A stretch of 64,000 bases of DNA from assembly GCF_046774425.1 (NCBI RefSeq), contig NZ_CP177248.1, forward strand, positions 496,001 through 560,000, written 5' to 3'. The notes under the pieces are model-generated. The model ran no database searches and had not been told where the DNA came from. It saw nothing but the letters and a program-made list of their open reading frames with translations. Source of the DNA: Malacoplasma muris. Its GTDB lineage: Bacteria > Bacillota_I > Bacilli_A > Mycoplasmatales > Mycoplasmoidaceae. This document shows positions 1 through 10,662 of the stretch, in pieces. Every line of letters begins with the position of its first letter. The first letter of the stretch is position 1. The position numbers and the translations under genes are program-made.

Positions 1-1154
1 AGTATTTAGATTTTAAAAAAGATAGAGAAATTGATCATTCTCACCATGCAATTGATGCTACTATTTGTGCAATTTTAGGTAATAGTAATACTGAAGTTGG
101 CAAACTTGTTTGATACCAATATGTAAATCCTGAAACTCTAGAAGTATCAGCTAAAAGCAAATATTATAATGATAATGATTATAAAAAAATGTTTAAGTAT
201 GATAATGATATTGATTGAAATGATAAATTAAAAAATGATGTTAAAAATCATAAAGTTAAATTCTCTTTCAAATTACAAAAGAAAACTAATATGCAACTAT
301 GAGGAGATTCATTAATATCAGTTAGAAAAGATACTAATAGTGATAAATATATAGAATATAGTAAAGTTGAATTTCTAAAATTTGATAATATGAGTGATGT
401 TCAAAAAGAGATGAACAATCTTATTGAATTATATGGAGATATTAATAACTCTAAATATCATGATAAAAAAATGTGAGAAGATATTTTAAAAGCATATTAT
501 GAAGGATTAAAATTAGCTGAAAGTAGTAAAGAATCTAGTAAACTAAATCCGTTCAGAGTATATATGGATAAATATTATGAGATACATGATATTGAAAAAC
601 CAAGTACATATACACATCTAATTTTAGAAAGAAATAATTATAAATATAAAGTTAAATCTATTAAAAAATATGGTGGCCTAACTAGTTTTTATCCTGTTAA
701 TAGTTTTCAATTAAATAGAATGAATAATAATTTATCATTTGGTGCAAAAACTAAATTAGAATGAAAAGAAATTAGATTATATAAGGATAAAAAAGGAAAA
801 TATAAAATTATTCCAATTCGTATTGATGTATTAGAAAATGATATAAAAAATATAAATTGTAGTAAATTAAATTTTTTATTAAGACTCAATAACATTGATA
901 TTGATTCAAGTTATTTTATAATTCATTATGGAACATTAATGCTAAATAAAACTGATAACAATGATTTAAGAAAAATAGTTGGTGGTAGTTTCAGTCAACA
1001 TAAACTCGATATACAAGAAGTTTATAAAAAAGGTAAACAAAATAATGTTGCAATTTCAACAATTATGGCAAATTATAATTTCTGTACAGTAGATATTTTA
1101 GGAAATGTTTCAGTTATCAAAGAGAAAGATATATTTAAAAAAGAAGGATTGTAA
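1..1154 (+). CDS. cas9: Cas9 endonuclease, C-terminal part (cut by window start)
   Basis: This is the last 383 residues of a type II CRISPR effector nuclease; the reading frame starts at base 3 and the 5' part lies outside the window. The first residues contain the RuvC-III motif HHAIDA (bases 42-59), matching the HHAHDA motif of known Cas9 proteins, where H and D bind the catalytic metal. The rest corresponds to the end of RuvC and the PAM-interacting region. Several in-frame TGA codons (for example 762-764) must be read as Trp. The neighbours cas1, cas2 and csn2-like and the CRISPR array place it in a II-A locus. The HNH domain cannot be judged from this fragment. Confidence 0.96.
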
Positions 1155-1170
1155 TTCCTTCTTTTTGTTT
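1137..1170 (+). terminator. Intrinsic terminator of cas9
   Basis: An inverted repeat AAGAAGGA / TCCTTCTT spans the cas9 stop codon and is followed by TTTTTGTTTT. It would separate the cas9 transcript from cas1 and also from the converging tracrRNA. Confidence 0.7.
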
Positions 1171-1185
1171 TAATAAATATACAAT

Positions 1186-1290
1186 AAAAAAACTCACATT
1201 AAATGTGAGCAAGTACGGGATAAACCCTTGTTTTAAATGGTAGTAAACCTTAGTTATCTCTCTAATTATTTCAAATTAGTATTTCAACCA
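1186..1290 (-). ncRNA. tracrRNA
   Basis: Read on the minus strand, an anti-repeat (bases 1264-1230) is complementary, with a few mismatches and a bulge, to the 5' two thirds of the CRISPR repeat. It is followed by AAGGGTTTATCCCGT, which has the layout of the nexus stem of known tracrRNAs (AAGGCTAGTCCGT in S. pyogenes). The hairpin CTCACATTTAATGTGAG and TTTTTTT then act as terminator (1209-1186). It lies between cas9 and cas1 and is transcribed against them. This also fixes the crRNA direction as the plus strand. The 5' end is uncertain; a longer form could begin further upstream, at about 1340. Confidence 0.88.
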
Positions 1291-1378
1291 TTTATTTTTC
1301 TTAGCAATTAAGGATTAATCACTTCCTCACTACTAAGTATTAATATCATAACACAGTATTAAGGAAAAAATAAAAAAT

Positions 1379-2335
1379 ATGGGCTGAAGAATAATTGAAA
1401 TTAACAAAAATTGTTTTGTTAAATTATTTTTAAATAATTTAATAATTACAGGTGATACAAATATATCTATTCCTATTAATGATATTGATGTGCTTTTATT
1501 TTCAAACAATAGAATTAATGTTTCTATTAATTTATTAAATGAATTAGCATCTCAAAATATATGTGTATTTTTTTGTGATGAAAAATATTTACCTAATTCA
1601 ATGTTATTTCCAATATTTGGAAATTTAAAAACTTTATCTATATTTGATAAACAATTAAATTGATCAAATGATTATAAAGGGCTAGTATGACAAAAAATTG
1701 TCTATCTTAAATGTAACAATCAATTTGAATATTTAAAGTATTTAAAACTTTTAGATGATAATCAAGAAATTGAAATTCAAAATTATATAAATCAAATACA
1801 ACCATTTGATTCAACAAATAGAGAAGGGCATATAGCAAAAATATATTGGCACACTCTATTTGGAGTAGGTTTTAATAGACAAGATGATAATATTCAAATA
1901 AATAAATTACTAAATTATGGATACACAATATTAAATGGAATGGTAGCAAGAAGTATTATAAAAAAAGGTTTGGACACTAGAATTAGTTTATTCCATAAGT
2001 CAGTTTATAATCAATTTGCTTTATCAAGCGATCTAATTGAACCGTTTAGAAATGTTGTAGATATATTAGTGATTGAATTGTACAAAAGAGAAATAGTTAG
2101 CAAAAATAATGCACCTTTATCTATTGATATAAAAGAAATTTGTTTGGATTTTATAGCTAATTTTAAGTTAATGATTAATGGTTATTATCAACAATTAAAT
2201 AATGCAATAGATGAATTTGTTGATTGTTTGGTAAATGAATCATTTGATAATTTAACAATAGAATATAGTTTTGAAGTTGATACTAATGCAGAATTTGATT
2301 ATTTTAAAGATCAAGATAACATAGATTTAGATTAA
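1379..2335 (+). CDS. cas1: Cas1 integrase
   Basis: Cas1 is the metal-dependent nuclease/integrase that inserts new spacers, working with Cas2 and, in II-A, Csn2 and Cas9. The 318-residue product begins MGWR, typical of type II Cas1 (the W is a TGA codon). It has the catalytic glutamate in NREGH (E149), a histidine in SLFHK (H206) and the SDLIEPFR motif (D218, E221). These match the E-H-D metal site of the family. The length is normal. It starts after the tracrRNA region and ends 1 base before cas2, so it is co-transcribed with cas2 and the csn2-like gene. Confidence 0.95.
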
Positions 2336-2336
2336 T

Positions 2337-2669
2337 ATGTCAATTTATAAATATATGAGAATAATTGTTATGTATGATCTTCCAAATAATAATTATGAAG
2401 AAAGCAAAGAGTATCAACGTTTTAGAAAACTATTAATTAAAAATGGTTATATTATGATGCAGTTTAGTGTCTATAGCAAATGTTTAAACATTAAAAATAA
2501 ATTTGAATCAGAAGTTAAAAAAATATCAAAATTTATTCCTACACAAGGAAATATTAGAGTATTGGCTGTAACTGAAAAACAATATCAAAATATTATTTAT
2601 CTAAATGGAGAAAGTAACATTAATGAAAAAGTGAATGGAGAAGAAAGGTTTATAAAACTAAAGGATTAA
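2337..2669 (+). CDS. cas2: Cas2
   Basis: Small 110-residue partner of Cas1 in spacer acquisition; it forms the dimer at the core of the Cas1-Cas2 complex. The N-terminal strand MRIIVMYDLPN carries the conserved Asp of the ferredoxin-like fold, followed by YQRFRKLLIKNGY and QFSVYSKC, both typical of Cas2 from II-A loci. It starts 1 base after the cas1 stop and ends 2 bases before the csn2-like gene, so translation of the three is probably coupled. Confidence 0.94.
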   Translation: MSIYKYMRIIVMYDLPNNNYEESKEYQRFRKLLIKNGYIMMQFSVYSKCLNIKNKFESEVKKISKFIPTQGNIRVLAVTEKQYQNIIYLNGESNINEKVNGEERFIKLKD

Positions 2670-2671
2670 AA

Positions 2672-3532
2672 ATGAAAAATATATTGAGACTTAATCCCTT
2701 AATTATAAAAAAGGATGATGAATATAAAGATAAAACAACTAATACAAAATTAATATTAGAGAATATAAATAAATTAAATGCTGCAAAAAAACTAAATCTT
2801 AAATTTAATTTAGATTATTTAAGTTCTAGTTTTGAGTTTCATGGATTAAAAATAATAGTTTGTGATTATCCAGATTTATTTGTTAGAGATATATTAAATA
2901 ACAATGAATCATATAGCAAAATATCTATTAATGATTCATTGGTAAGAAATAAGAATATATTCCATATACATTCATTTAGTAAAATAAATGATTTTATTAA
3001 TAATAAAAGCAATGGAATATTGCACGAATATCTTAAGAGTAAAGATATAGAAAATAATAATAAAATGTTTGAAGAATTTATAGGTCAAAAATATTATGAA
3101 TTAAAAGATGAATTTCTTGAAAATGTTACTGATATTAATTTAGAAAAAGCTAGTATATTGGATTACATAGATATTAATAAAGAATATGTAGATAATAAAA
3201 CAATAATTAGTTTATTAAACATTATTAGAGGTTATGACAAAAATAAACAGCTAGTAATTGTTAATGATTACAATATAATTGATATTGATAATATCATTTG
3301 TAATTTCATTGATAACTTTAATTTTATTATAGTAACAAATGATCTTAATAAATGAATTAATGATTTTAAATACATAGAATGTATTGTTGTAATTAATAAA
3401 TTTATAAATGATGAATTTAATATTGATTCATTAGAAATTTTAGATAAAAAAACTTTAATAAAATATTTAGAAAAAAGATTTAAATATAATAAAAATATAA
3501 ATAAAAGTTTTTTAGAGAAACAAATAGAGTAA
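2672..3532 (+). CDS. csn2: Csn2-like adaptation protein
   Basis: The fourth gene of the locus, 286 residues, in the position where II-A systems carry Csn2, a ring-forming DNA-end-binding protein needed for spacer acquisition. The assignment rests mainly on position. The start LRLNPLIIKK and the spacing of hydrophobic strands (LKIIVCDYP, KQLVIVNDYN, FNFIIVTNDLN) fit the P-loop-derived fold of Csn2, in which the Walker motif is lost. It is longer than the roughly 220-residue classical Csn2. The frame crosses one TGA (Trp) at 3353-3355. No other function is suggested by the sequence. Confidence 0.8.
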
Positions 3533-3695
3533 AATTATTTATGTAGATTTATTATTTGAATCTATATAAAAGATTAATCAACTTTTATTTAATAAGTAAA
3601 AATTGTTTTTTATACATTTTTACTAAAAAAATGTATATTATTTAAAGTTTTGATAGTTATAACTATGATTTATGCTCAAAAAATGCCAATTTGAC
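3533..3695 (+). promoter_or_regulatory. CRISPR leader
   Basis: AT-rich 163-base stretch between the csn2-like gene and the first repeat, where new spacers would be added and pre-crRNA transcription starts. TTGATA near 3650 followed after about 15 bases by TATGCT could be a promoter placing the start just before the first repeat; spacing is short, so this detail is weak. Confidence 0.6.
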
Positions 3696-4523
3696 ACTTT
3701 AAATGAGTAGTAAATCTTAGTTATCTCTACCGAAACTTTTTCATTGATCACAAACACTAATACTTTAAATGAGTAGTAAATCTTAGTTATCTCTACCAAC
3801 TTCTAATATTTGATCAAATGGATTGGTACTTTAAATGAGTAGTAAATCTTAGTTATCTCTACCAGTTTAAAAGATGGAGGTATTGGATGAAATACTTTAA
3901 ATGAGTAGTAAATCTTAGTTATCTCTACCATAATTCTTTTCAATTAAAATATGACTTCAACTTTAAATGAGTAGTAAATCTTAGTTATCTCTACCTAGAG
4001 TGACATATTAATTAGAAGTAGAGACACTTTAAATGAGTAGTAAATCTTAGTTATCTCTACCAATTTCTTAATTCAATATTTAGGAATATTAACTTTAAAT
4101 GAGTAGTAAATCTTAGTTATCTCTACCAATATAACTATGAAGTAGTTTATTTGCTACACTTTAAATGAGTAGTAAATCTTAGTTATCTCTACCCTTAAAT
4201 CTGAATATGAACATCAGTCTAGAACTTTAAATGAGTAGTAAATCTTAGTTATCTCTACCTGCTTCATTGATGATTTTCTGGTTTCTCTTACTTTAAATGA
4301 GTAGTAAATCTTAGTTATCTCTACCTATTATTGAAATCACTTTCTACATTATCAAACTTTAAATGAGTAGTAAATCTTAGTTATCTCTACCTATTTTTCA
4401 AAATGAACAAGTTCATTATTTACTTTAAATGAGTAGTAAATCTTAGTTATCTCTACCGCTTTTTGTATCATATCCACAGGAGACTTTACTTTAAATGAGT
4501 AGTAAATCTTAGTTATCTCTACC
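3696..4523 (+). CRISPR. Type II-A CRISPR array, 13 repeats and 12 spacers
   Basis: Thirteen 36-base repeats start at 3696 and recur every 66 bases (3762, 3828, 3894, 3960, 4026, 4092, 4158, 4224, 4290, 4356, 4422, 4488), with twelve spacers of exactly 30 bases. Each repeat begins ACTTTAAATGAGTAG and ends TATCTCTACC; I saw no variation among copies, including the last. The first two thirds pair with the tracrRNA anti-repeat at 1230-1264, so crRNAs are made from the plus strand with the leader at 3533-3695. No spacer was recognised elsewhere in this window. Confidence 0.98.
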
Positions 4524-4702
4524 TCCCACCGTGGGTCCCACAAGTTGATTATTACAAAAATCAAATTTTTTTAGCTGTTTTTACACGACATTATAAGGGA
4601 GTAAGTATAGCATTAAATAATCTTTTATTAAGATTAAAGAAAGAGATAAGTGAACTGCAACTGGAAATCAATAATTTTCCAGGTCCTAAAGTAGAATCAT
4701 AA
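4524..4702 (+). pseudogene. Truncated coding fragment fused to the distal end of the array
   Basis: Directly after the last repeat the frame codes for about 59 residues up to the TAA at 4700-4702, with segments such as VDYYKNQIFLAVFTRHYKG and LLLRLKKEISELQLEI. There is no start codon, and the frame stays open back into the last repeat. The first 20 bases are GC-rich for this genome (CCCACCGTGGG is palindromic). It looks like the C-terminal remnant of a gene whose front was lost when the distal end of the array was rearranged. I do not recognise the family. Confidence 0.45.
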
Positions 4703-4726
4703 TTTATAAAATTAATTGAATATTAA

Positions 4727-4775
4727 AAATAATAAAATTATCTAAATTAATAAGAATAATTTTATTATTTTTTAT
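4727..4775. terminator. Bidirectional terminator
   Basis: AATAATAAAATTAT and AATAATTTTATTATT form a long A/T stem around a 13-base loop, with T-rich flanks on both strands. It lies between the array side and the 3' end of the minus-strand glycan cassette. Confidence 0.65.
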
Positions 4776-6265
4776 TTAATAAATTTGCTTAATTTTTGAA
4801 TTGCTAAACACAACATCATAATTTGGTGACTATAATTTTCTTTATGTAAGGGAATCATAGATAAAAACAATAGAGATTCTATTAAATAGATTTTTTGCAA
4901 TATATTTTTATTAATTAATTTTTCAAATAATTCTAGAAATAATTGTTTATTTATTTCCTGATCAAAAGAATAATTTATATTATTATCCTTTATTTCTACT
5001 TGATAATAATTATTAATAATTGAATCATATCCACTGATTGAATGTGATAATTTAGCTAATTCATATCATTGGTCACCATACAATCCTGGTTTACCAAAAG
5101 ATCCTCTTGGATCTATAACATACATTTGATTGTTGTTGAATATAATATTGTTAAAACACAAATCTCCATGAATGATTCAAAATTTTCTATTAGATGAAAT
5201 TACATTATAATCTATTAATGTTTTTTCTAATTTTGATAAATAATATTTAACAGATTTATATTTTACATTATTTATAGTTATTTCATAATTATAAAAATTG
5301 CTAAATTTTAAATCATCTTTAATTGTATCTCATCTATCAATTGTTTTTTTATAGTAAATATCATACAAATATTCTTTTATCTTATCTTTTTCAAGGTTGT
5401 CATTGTATTGTCTAGCTTTTGATAAAAAAGCAAATACTTGTTTGAAAAAATTTAGTGCATCTTTAGTTGTTAATTTATTTTTTAAATAAATTTGGTCAAA
5501 AGATTTTTGATTAATATATTCCATTGTAATAAAAGATAAATCATCATCTTTATTCTTGTCACTTATATATCATTTATCTATTTTTGGAATATAAGATTTC
5601 AAATCATCTGGTAAATTTACCATTCATTGTATTTCATCATGAAATTTACTGGTATAAGAAGATCTTTTTATTAACTTGTCTCCATGAATTTCTATTGTGT
5701 TAAAGTTTCTTGTAATAATGTTATTATTTTTATTAAATATTTGATATTCTCCATTTTTTGGAGTAACTGCAATTGTTTTAGAATCTATTTCACCATCAAG
5801 AAAATATTTTGATAATCTTACAACTCAAGAATGACTAACAATTAATACTTTTGAGAAATTTTTTTCAAATAATTCTGTATAAAATGGAATTATTCTTTTT
5901 TGATACATATCTTTGATTTTTTCTACTCCACTATTTAAATCAGTATTTAAATGCAAATCAGCAAGTTTTAATTTATCATTATCATCACAAGGTTTTCCTT
6001 CAAGTTCTCCAAAATCTCTTTCTATTAACCTATTGTCAATAATTAATTTGCTACCAGTTATTTCAGATATTTGTTTTGCTGTAATTAAACATCTTTTTAA
6101 TGGTGAACTATATATTACATCAAATTTTATTTGTGATAATTCTTGCACAAGCTCTTTATTTCTATTTAGTCCTTCTAAAGATAATTCATTATCAGTTTTA
6201 CAACCACATCATGAATTATTAATATTATTTTTAGTTTTACAGTGTCTTAAAATAAATATTTGCAT
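4772..6265 (-). CDS. Histidine phosphatase fused to APH/choline-kinase-like phosphotransferase
   Basis: 497 residues with two catalytic modules. Residues 1 to about 190 are a phosphoglycerate-mutase-type histidine phosphatase: RHCKT at 7-11 replaces the usual RHG motif but keeps R and H, SSPLKR is near 53-58, and the second His is in IVSHS near 145. Residues about 230-480 resemble the aminoglycoside phosphotransferase fold: IHGDLCFNN near 360 holds the catalytic Asp and Asn, and VIDPRG holds the metal-binding Asp. The context IDPRG...YGDQWYELAKLSHS recalls kinases encoded in capsule clusters beside NTP-transferases. It is the last gene after the glycosyltransferase (14-base gap). A role in making an activated sugar or polyol phosphate is inferred; the substrate is unknown. 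Confidence 0.75.
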
Positions 6266-6279
6266 AAATATTCTCTTTT

Positions 6280-7983
6280 CTAAAATATTTCTTTTATGTC
6301 AATTCAATCTTCCCTTTTAAATGTAGAGTTATAAGGTATAAAATTTATGTATCATAAAGTTAGATATGATAAACATCCCATTCATATACTTCCCGCATAA
6401 ACATTAAAAATAATAATTAATCATTTTATATTTCATCATTCAGACAACAAAAATATTGGTAAATTAAAAGATAAAAGTATAACTGTTAAACCAAAAAGTG
6501 ATATTCATCACTGTATTGGAACATTTTTAACTTTAAAAAATCTAGATTTACCAGATCCACCAAATTCAGAATATTTTCCTAAAAATAGTGATTTAAATCA
6601 ATGTTGGGTAACTTTTATATTTGATGCAAAACCTCATAATATGAATATAAAAGGATAAAGAAAATAGTCTCAAAAATTGAAAATTTTTGATTTAAATATT
6701 ATGAAATTTAGAATTGAATTTATAAATCATGTGATAATTCCAAATGACAATAGCACAATTAATGCTATTCAAAACAAAAGATTATTTTTAAAAGCATAAT
6801 CTCAATAATTTGCTAACAACCAAACAACAAAACAAAAAGATGCTAAACTAGAAAATATAATTAAAGGTGTTATTAGTTGTGTAAAATATGTTCGATATCA
6901 ACTAGAATATTTTTCATTATAGTTTTTTATTATTTTTTTTGTTCTAGTTTTTCATCATCTAACAATTCAATCATTTACTCTCATGATACGGTTAAAGTGT
7001 GCTTTTATATTAGTGTCAGCTTCAAAATAACAAGGTGTATTTGGTAACATCATACCAAACTTTGCATTTTCAACCATTTCAGCTTCAAGATATCAATCTT
7101 CTAAATTTCCTTTATCAAACATTTCTCCGTTGTTGCATTCTATTAAACTTTGTTTTGAAATAATACAAGATTGGCCAGCTAGTGGCGGAATATTTGTATT
7201 AACAAAACACCTTGGTAAAAGGGTTCACCAATATACAAATGTTTCAAGTAACCTTGTTGTGTTTGGATAAATTCCTTTAGACCTATAATTTATATTTAAA
7301 GGGGTTATGTAACTTATATTTTTTAATTGCTTAGAACAAAATAATTTAACTGAGTATTCAACAAAGTTTTTGTGAAACACTTCATCAGCATCTCCAATAA
7401 CTAAATAATCATAATCTCCCTTATAATTTTTTAAAAAACTATTAATGTTATCTGCTTTGTTTTTAGAACCTTCTGGTCCTAACTGATATAAATTAATTTT
7501 ATTTTTAGAACAAAAGTTTTTTATTTTTTTTCTTCATTCAGTATTATCTGATCCATCAGACACTCACATCTCAAAATTAGAATAAGTTTGTTGTTTATTT
7601 TGTAGTACTCTAGCTTCAATTAAATCATTATGACTAGTATATACATATAAAACTTTTGGTAATGTTTTAGGAAATTTTGTAGTATCTATTATTTCCTTGC
7701 ACTCTTTTGCATACAAACGCATACATTTAATTTTGATAATCATTCCAATTATTAAATACACAAATCCTATAAATGTGCCTATTATTCCAAAAAATAATGT
7801 GTTTGTTAACAATTTCATTCAATGATTATTAATATCTAAATATCATTTGTCTGGTATTAATTTTATGATTTCAAATACATTTAGAATAAATATTATAGAT
7901 AAAACTATAGATATTAATGTAGCACTAACTTTAGAAAAAATACTAAATGAATTATATATATACCTGGCCTTTGAATTAAACAT
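6280..7983 (-). CDS. Membrane glycosyltransferase, GT2-like (copy 1)
   Basis: 567 residues. Two N-terminal transmembrane helices (about residues 15-37 and 58-80) precede a GT-A glycosyltransferase domain with YTSHND, WVSDGSDN and the DXD-type metal motif GDADEVFH. Four or more Trp-rich hydrophobic segments follow, as in GT2 enzymes that transfer sugars at the membrane. The start at 7983 overlaps the stop of the NTP-transferase by 8 bases (AAATGTTTAA), indicating coupled translation. A second gene of identical length at 8959-10662 is a close paralog. Many TGA-Trp codons make it look fragmented if the standard code is used. Probable role: building surface glycolipid or capsule; donor and acceptor unknown. 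Confidence 0.85.
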
Positions 7984-8737
7984 TTTTATTCTCCATAATA
8001 AAATTTTGGTCAATGTTTATTATTTCATCAGGAGTGCCTAGTGGTATGAAATTACACAAAGGAATGTCTTTAATAATAATGTTTTGCTTATCATTAATAA
8101 GATATTGATAAATAGGCATGATATAAAGTTCTTTATATTTTTTTATAATTTCATTATTATATTTTTTTAAAACACTAAAGAAATCTTTAAATTTTTTAAA
8201 ATAATATAAACCTATACTTGCATGATTGCTAATTCTTATTTTTTCACTCACTTCAATTACTACATTAGAATTTGGTAATGTTTTGGCAAAACTTCAATGA
8301 TCACCTTCTGCTTTAGTTGTATAAATTATTCCATCTACAAATTGATTTATGTCTTCTTCTTTTATAAGTTTTGAAGCATCAAGAATACATGTGTCTATAT
8401 TAAAAATTAATATTGAGTCATTATCATTTAAAAAACTTTTAGCACATAAAACAGTTTCTGCTTGTCCTCTAGTAATATTTTCTATATTGATAATTTTGTA
8501 ATTATTAATTTTTTCATTTTTATTGTTTTTACAGTTTTGTATAATTTTTTCAATTTCTTTTTCATTCTTTAAATTTCTGAATATAAATATGAATTCATTG
8601 TTATAAAAATTTGTTAGTGTTAAAAGGCTATGTTCAAGAAGAGTTTTACCATTTACATTAATTAAATATTTTGGGATTTTTATTCCTTCTTTAACAAATC
8701 TTTTGCCTTGACCTGCAGCTGTTATTATTATTTTCAT
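7976..8737 (-). CDS. Nucleotidyltransferase (NTP-transferase fold)
   Basis: A 253-residue sugar- or polyol-phosphate nucleotidyltransferase. The N-terminus MKIIITAAGQGKRF is the NTP-binding loop, followed by PKYLINVNGKTLLEH (substrate-contacting lysine) and FNIDTCI, in the position of the metal-binding Asp. ATG at 8737 was chosen because the protein then begins at the family start; an in-frame ATG at 8764 would add nine residues. It heads an operon with glycosyltransferase copy 1 and the phosphatase-kinase fusion. Nucleotide activation followed by transfer is therefore a reasonable pathway. The exact sugar cannot be told. Confidence 0.8.
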
Positions 8738-8770
8738 ATACAACTCACTAAAAAAACACAACATTTTTAT

Positions 8771-8880
8771 TAATTGTATAAGAAAAAGCTTTTTTTTTTT
8801 TTTTTTCGAACAAAAGTGATGTTTTTTTGCCTAAAATTGGCAAAAAATTACTGTTTTTTGTCATTTTTGATAAAAAATGA
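8771..8880 (-). promoter_or_regulatory. Poly-A tract promoter of the NTP-transferase operon
   Basis: On the minus strand a run of 17 A (bases 8806-8790) is followed by GCTTTTTC and the -10 box TATACAAT about 20-30 bases before the gene. The -35 position falls inside the A run. Upstream are an inverted repeat TTTTTTGCC / GGCAAAAAA (8823-8847) and the box ATTTTTTATCAAAAATGA (8878-8861). The whole arrangement recurs at 10830-10926. By analogy with vlp genes of M. hyorhinis, changes in tract length could switch expression. Confidence 0.65.
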
Positions 8881-8958
8881 TTCAAATTTATTTCTAATAT
8901 TGCTCTATAAATTCATTATTTTATCTATTGTTTTTTATTGAAAAATTCATTCTTATTA

Positions 8959-10662
8959 TTAAAAAATATCTTTTGTTTTAATTCAGTCTTCTCTTTTAAA
9001 TGAAGAGTTATAAGGTATAAAATTTATGTATCATAATATCAAGTATGAAAAGACACCTAGTCATAGTGATCCTATGTAAACATTAAAAATAATAATCAGT
9101 AATCTAAATTTTTCTCAATCAGTTAATAAGAACATAGGCAGGTTAAATGAAAGTAAAATTAAAGAAAAAATAAAGAGTGAAATTCATCATTTATGTATTC
9201 CACTTTTTCCTTTGAAAAATCTTGATTTACCAGACCCACCAAATTGAGAGTACTTTCCTAAAAATAGTGAATTAAATCAATGAATACAAACTTTAATATT
9301 TGATGCAAATGATCATAATATAAATATTAAGGGGAATAATAGATTATCTCAAAAGTTAAATATTAGTTTTTTTGTTATAACAAAGTTTAGTGTAAGGTTT
9401 ATTGTTAATAATATCAGACCTAACCCAACATTAGTACCAACTGATATTCAAAACAATGTATTGTTTTTAAAAGCATAGTCTCAATAATTGCTTATTAATC
9501 AAACAGTTATAGAAAATATGAATAGACTTAAAAATATAATAATAGGTGTTGTCAAATGTGTTAAATATGTTTGGTATCAATTTGAATACTTTTCACTATA
9601 ATTTTTTATTATGCTTTTAGGTCTTATTTTTCACCATCTAATTCTTCAATCATTTATTCTCATTATTCTATTAAAGTGAGCTTTAACATTTACATCTGGT
9701 TCAAAATAACAAGGAGCATTTGGCAGCATTATACCATAGTTAATTTTTTCAACCATTTCTGATTCAAGATATCAGTCTTCTAAATTGCCATCATCAAATT
9801 TTTCTTCATGATTGCATTCTATTAAACTTTGTTTAGATATTAAACATGATTGTCCAGAAAGTGGAGGAATACTTGATTGAGTAAAACATCTAGCAAATAG
9901 AATTCAATAAAATATAAATGTTTCCAACAATCTAGTAGTGTTTGGATAAATTCCTTTTGATCTGTAATTTATATTTAAAGGAGCTATATAACTTAAGTTT
10001 TTTATCTTGTTTGATAAAAATATTTTTATTGAATACTCAACAAAATTTTCATGAAAAACTTCATCAGCATCTCCAATAAGTAAGTAATCATAATCACCTT
10101 TGTAGTTTTTTAAAAATTGGTTAATGTTATCAGATTTGTTCTTTGAAGCCTCTGATTCTAGTTGATATAGATTAATTTTGTTTTTAGTGCAAAAATCTTT
10201 TATTTTTTTTCTTCATTCTTTGTTACTTGATCCATCAGAAACTCATACTTCAAAATTTTTGTATGTTTGTTTCATATTTTGAAGGACTCTACTTTCTATT
10301 AAATCATTATGTGTTGTATAAATGTACAATACCTTTGGTAGATTTTTGGGCAGAACTGTACTGTCAATAATTTCTTTGCACTCATTTGCATATAATTTCA
10401 TGCACTTTTTCTTTAAAATAATTTCAGATATTAAATATAGAAAACCTAATACTGATCAAATTGTTCCAAAAAATAATGTATTTGTTAATAATCTCATTCA
10501 TGGATTATTAATATCCAAATATAAGCTTGAAGGTATTATTCTTGAAATTTCAAATATATTTAAGAAAAATAAAATAAGCCATGGCAATGATATTAATAAA
10601 GTGATTACTCTAAATATTATTTTAAAAAGATTATATAAATATCTTGCTTGTGAATTAAACAT
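8959..10662 (-). CDS. Membrane glycosyltransferase, GT2-like (copy 2)
   Basis: Paralog of the gene at 6280-7983, with the same 567-residue length, the same N-terminal helices, WVSDGSSN, IGDADEVFHENF and Trp-rich C-terminal helices. Divergence is spread along the protein, so the duplication is not recent or has been under diversifying change. The start at 10662 has a strong RBS (GGAGGATCAAA) that overlaps the stop of the remnant gene upstream, just as copy 1 overlaps the complete NTP-transferase. The two copies sit in separate poly-A-promoter units, so they could be expressed independently and add different sugars; that is inference. Confidence 0.85.

Noticed and set aside
1230..1264. Degenerate CRISPR repeat belonging to a second array
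   Set aside because: It is single, mismatched, and embedded in a minus-strand structure with nexus and terminator, so it is the tracrRNA anti-repeat.
3732..4487. Spacers targeting genes within this window (self-targeting)
   Set aside because: By eye no spacer matches other parts of the window on either strand; a proper search was not possible.
5913..6320. Plus-strand 135-codon ORF opposite the phosphatase-kinase gene
   Set aside because: It is antisense to conserved histidine-phosphatase motifs and has a Ser/Phe/Leu-rich shadow composition.
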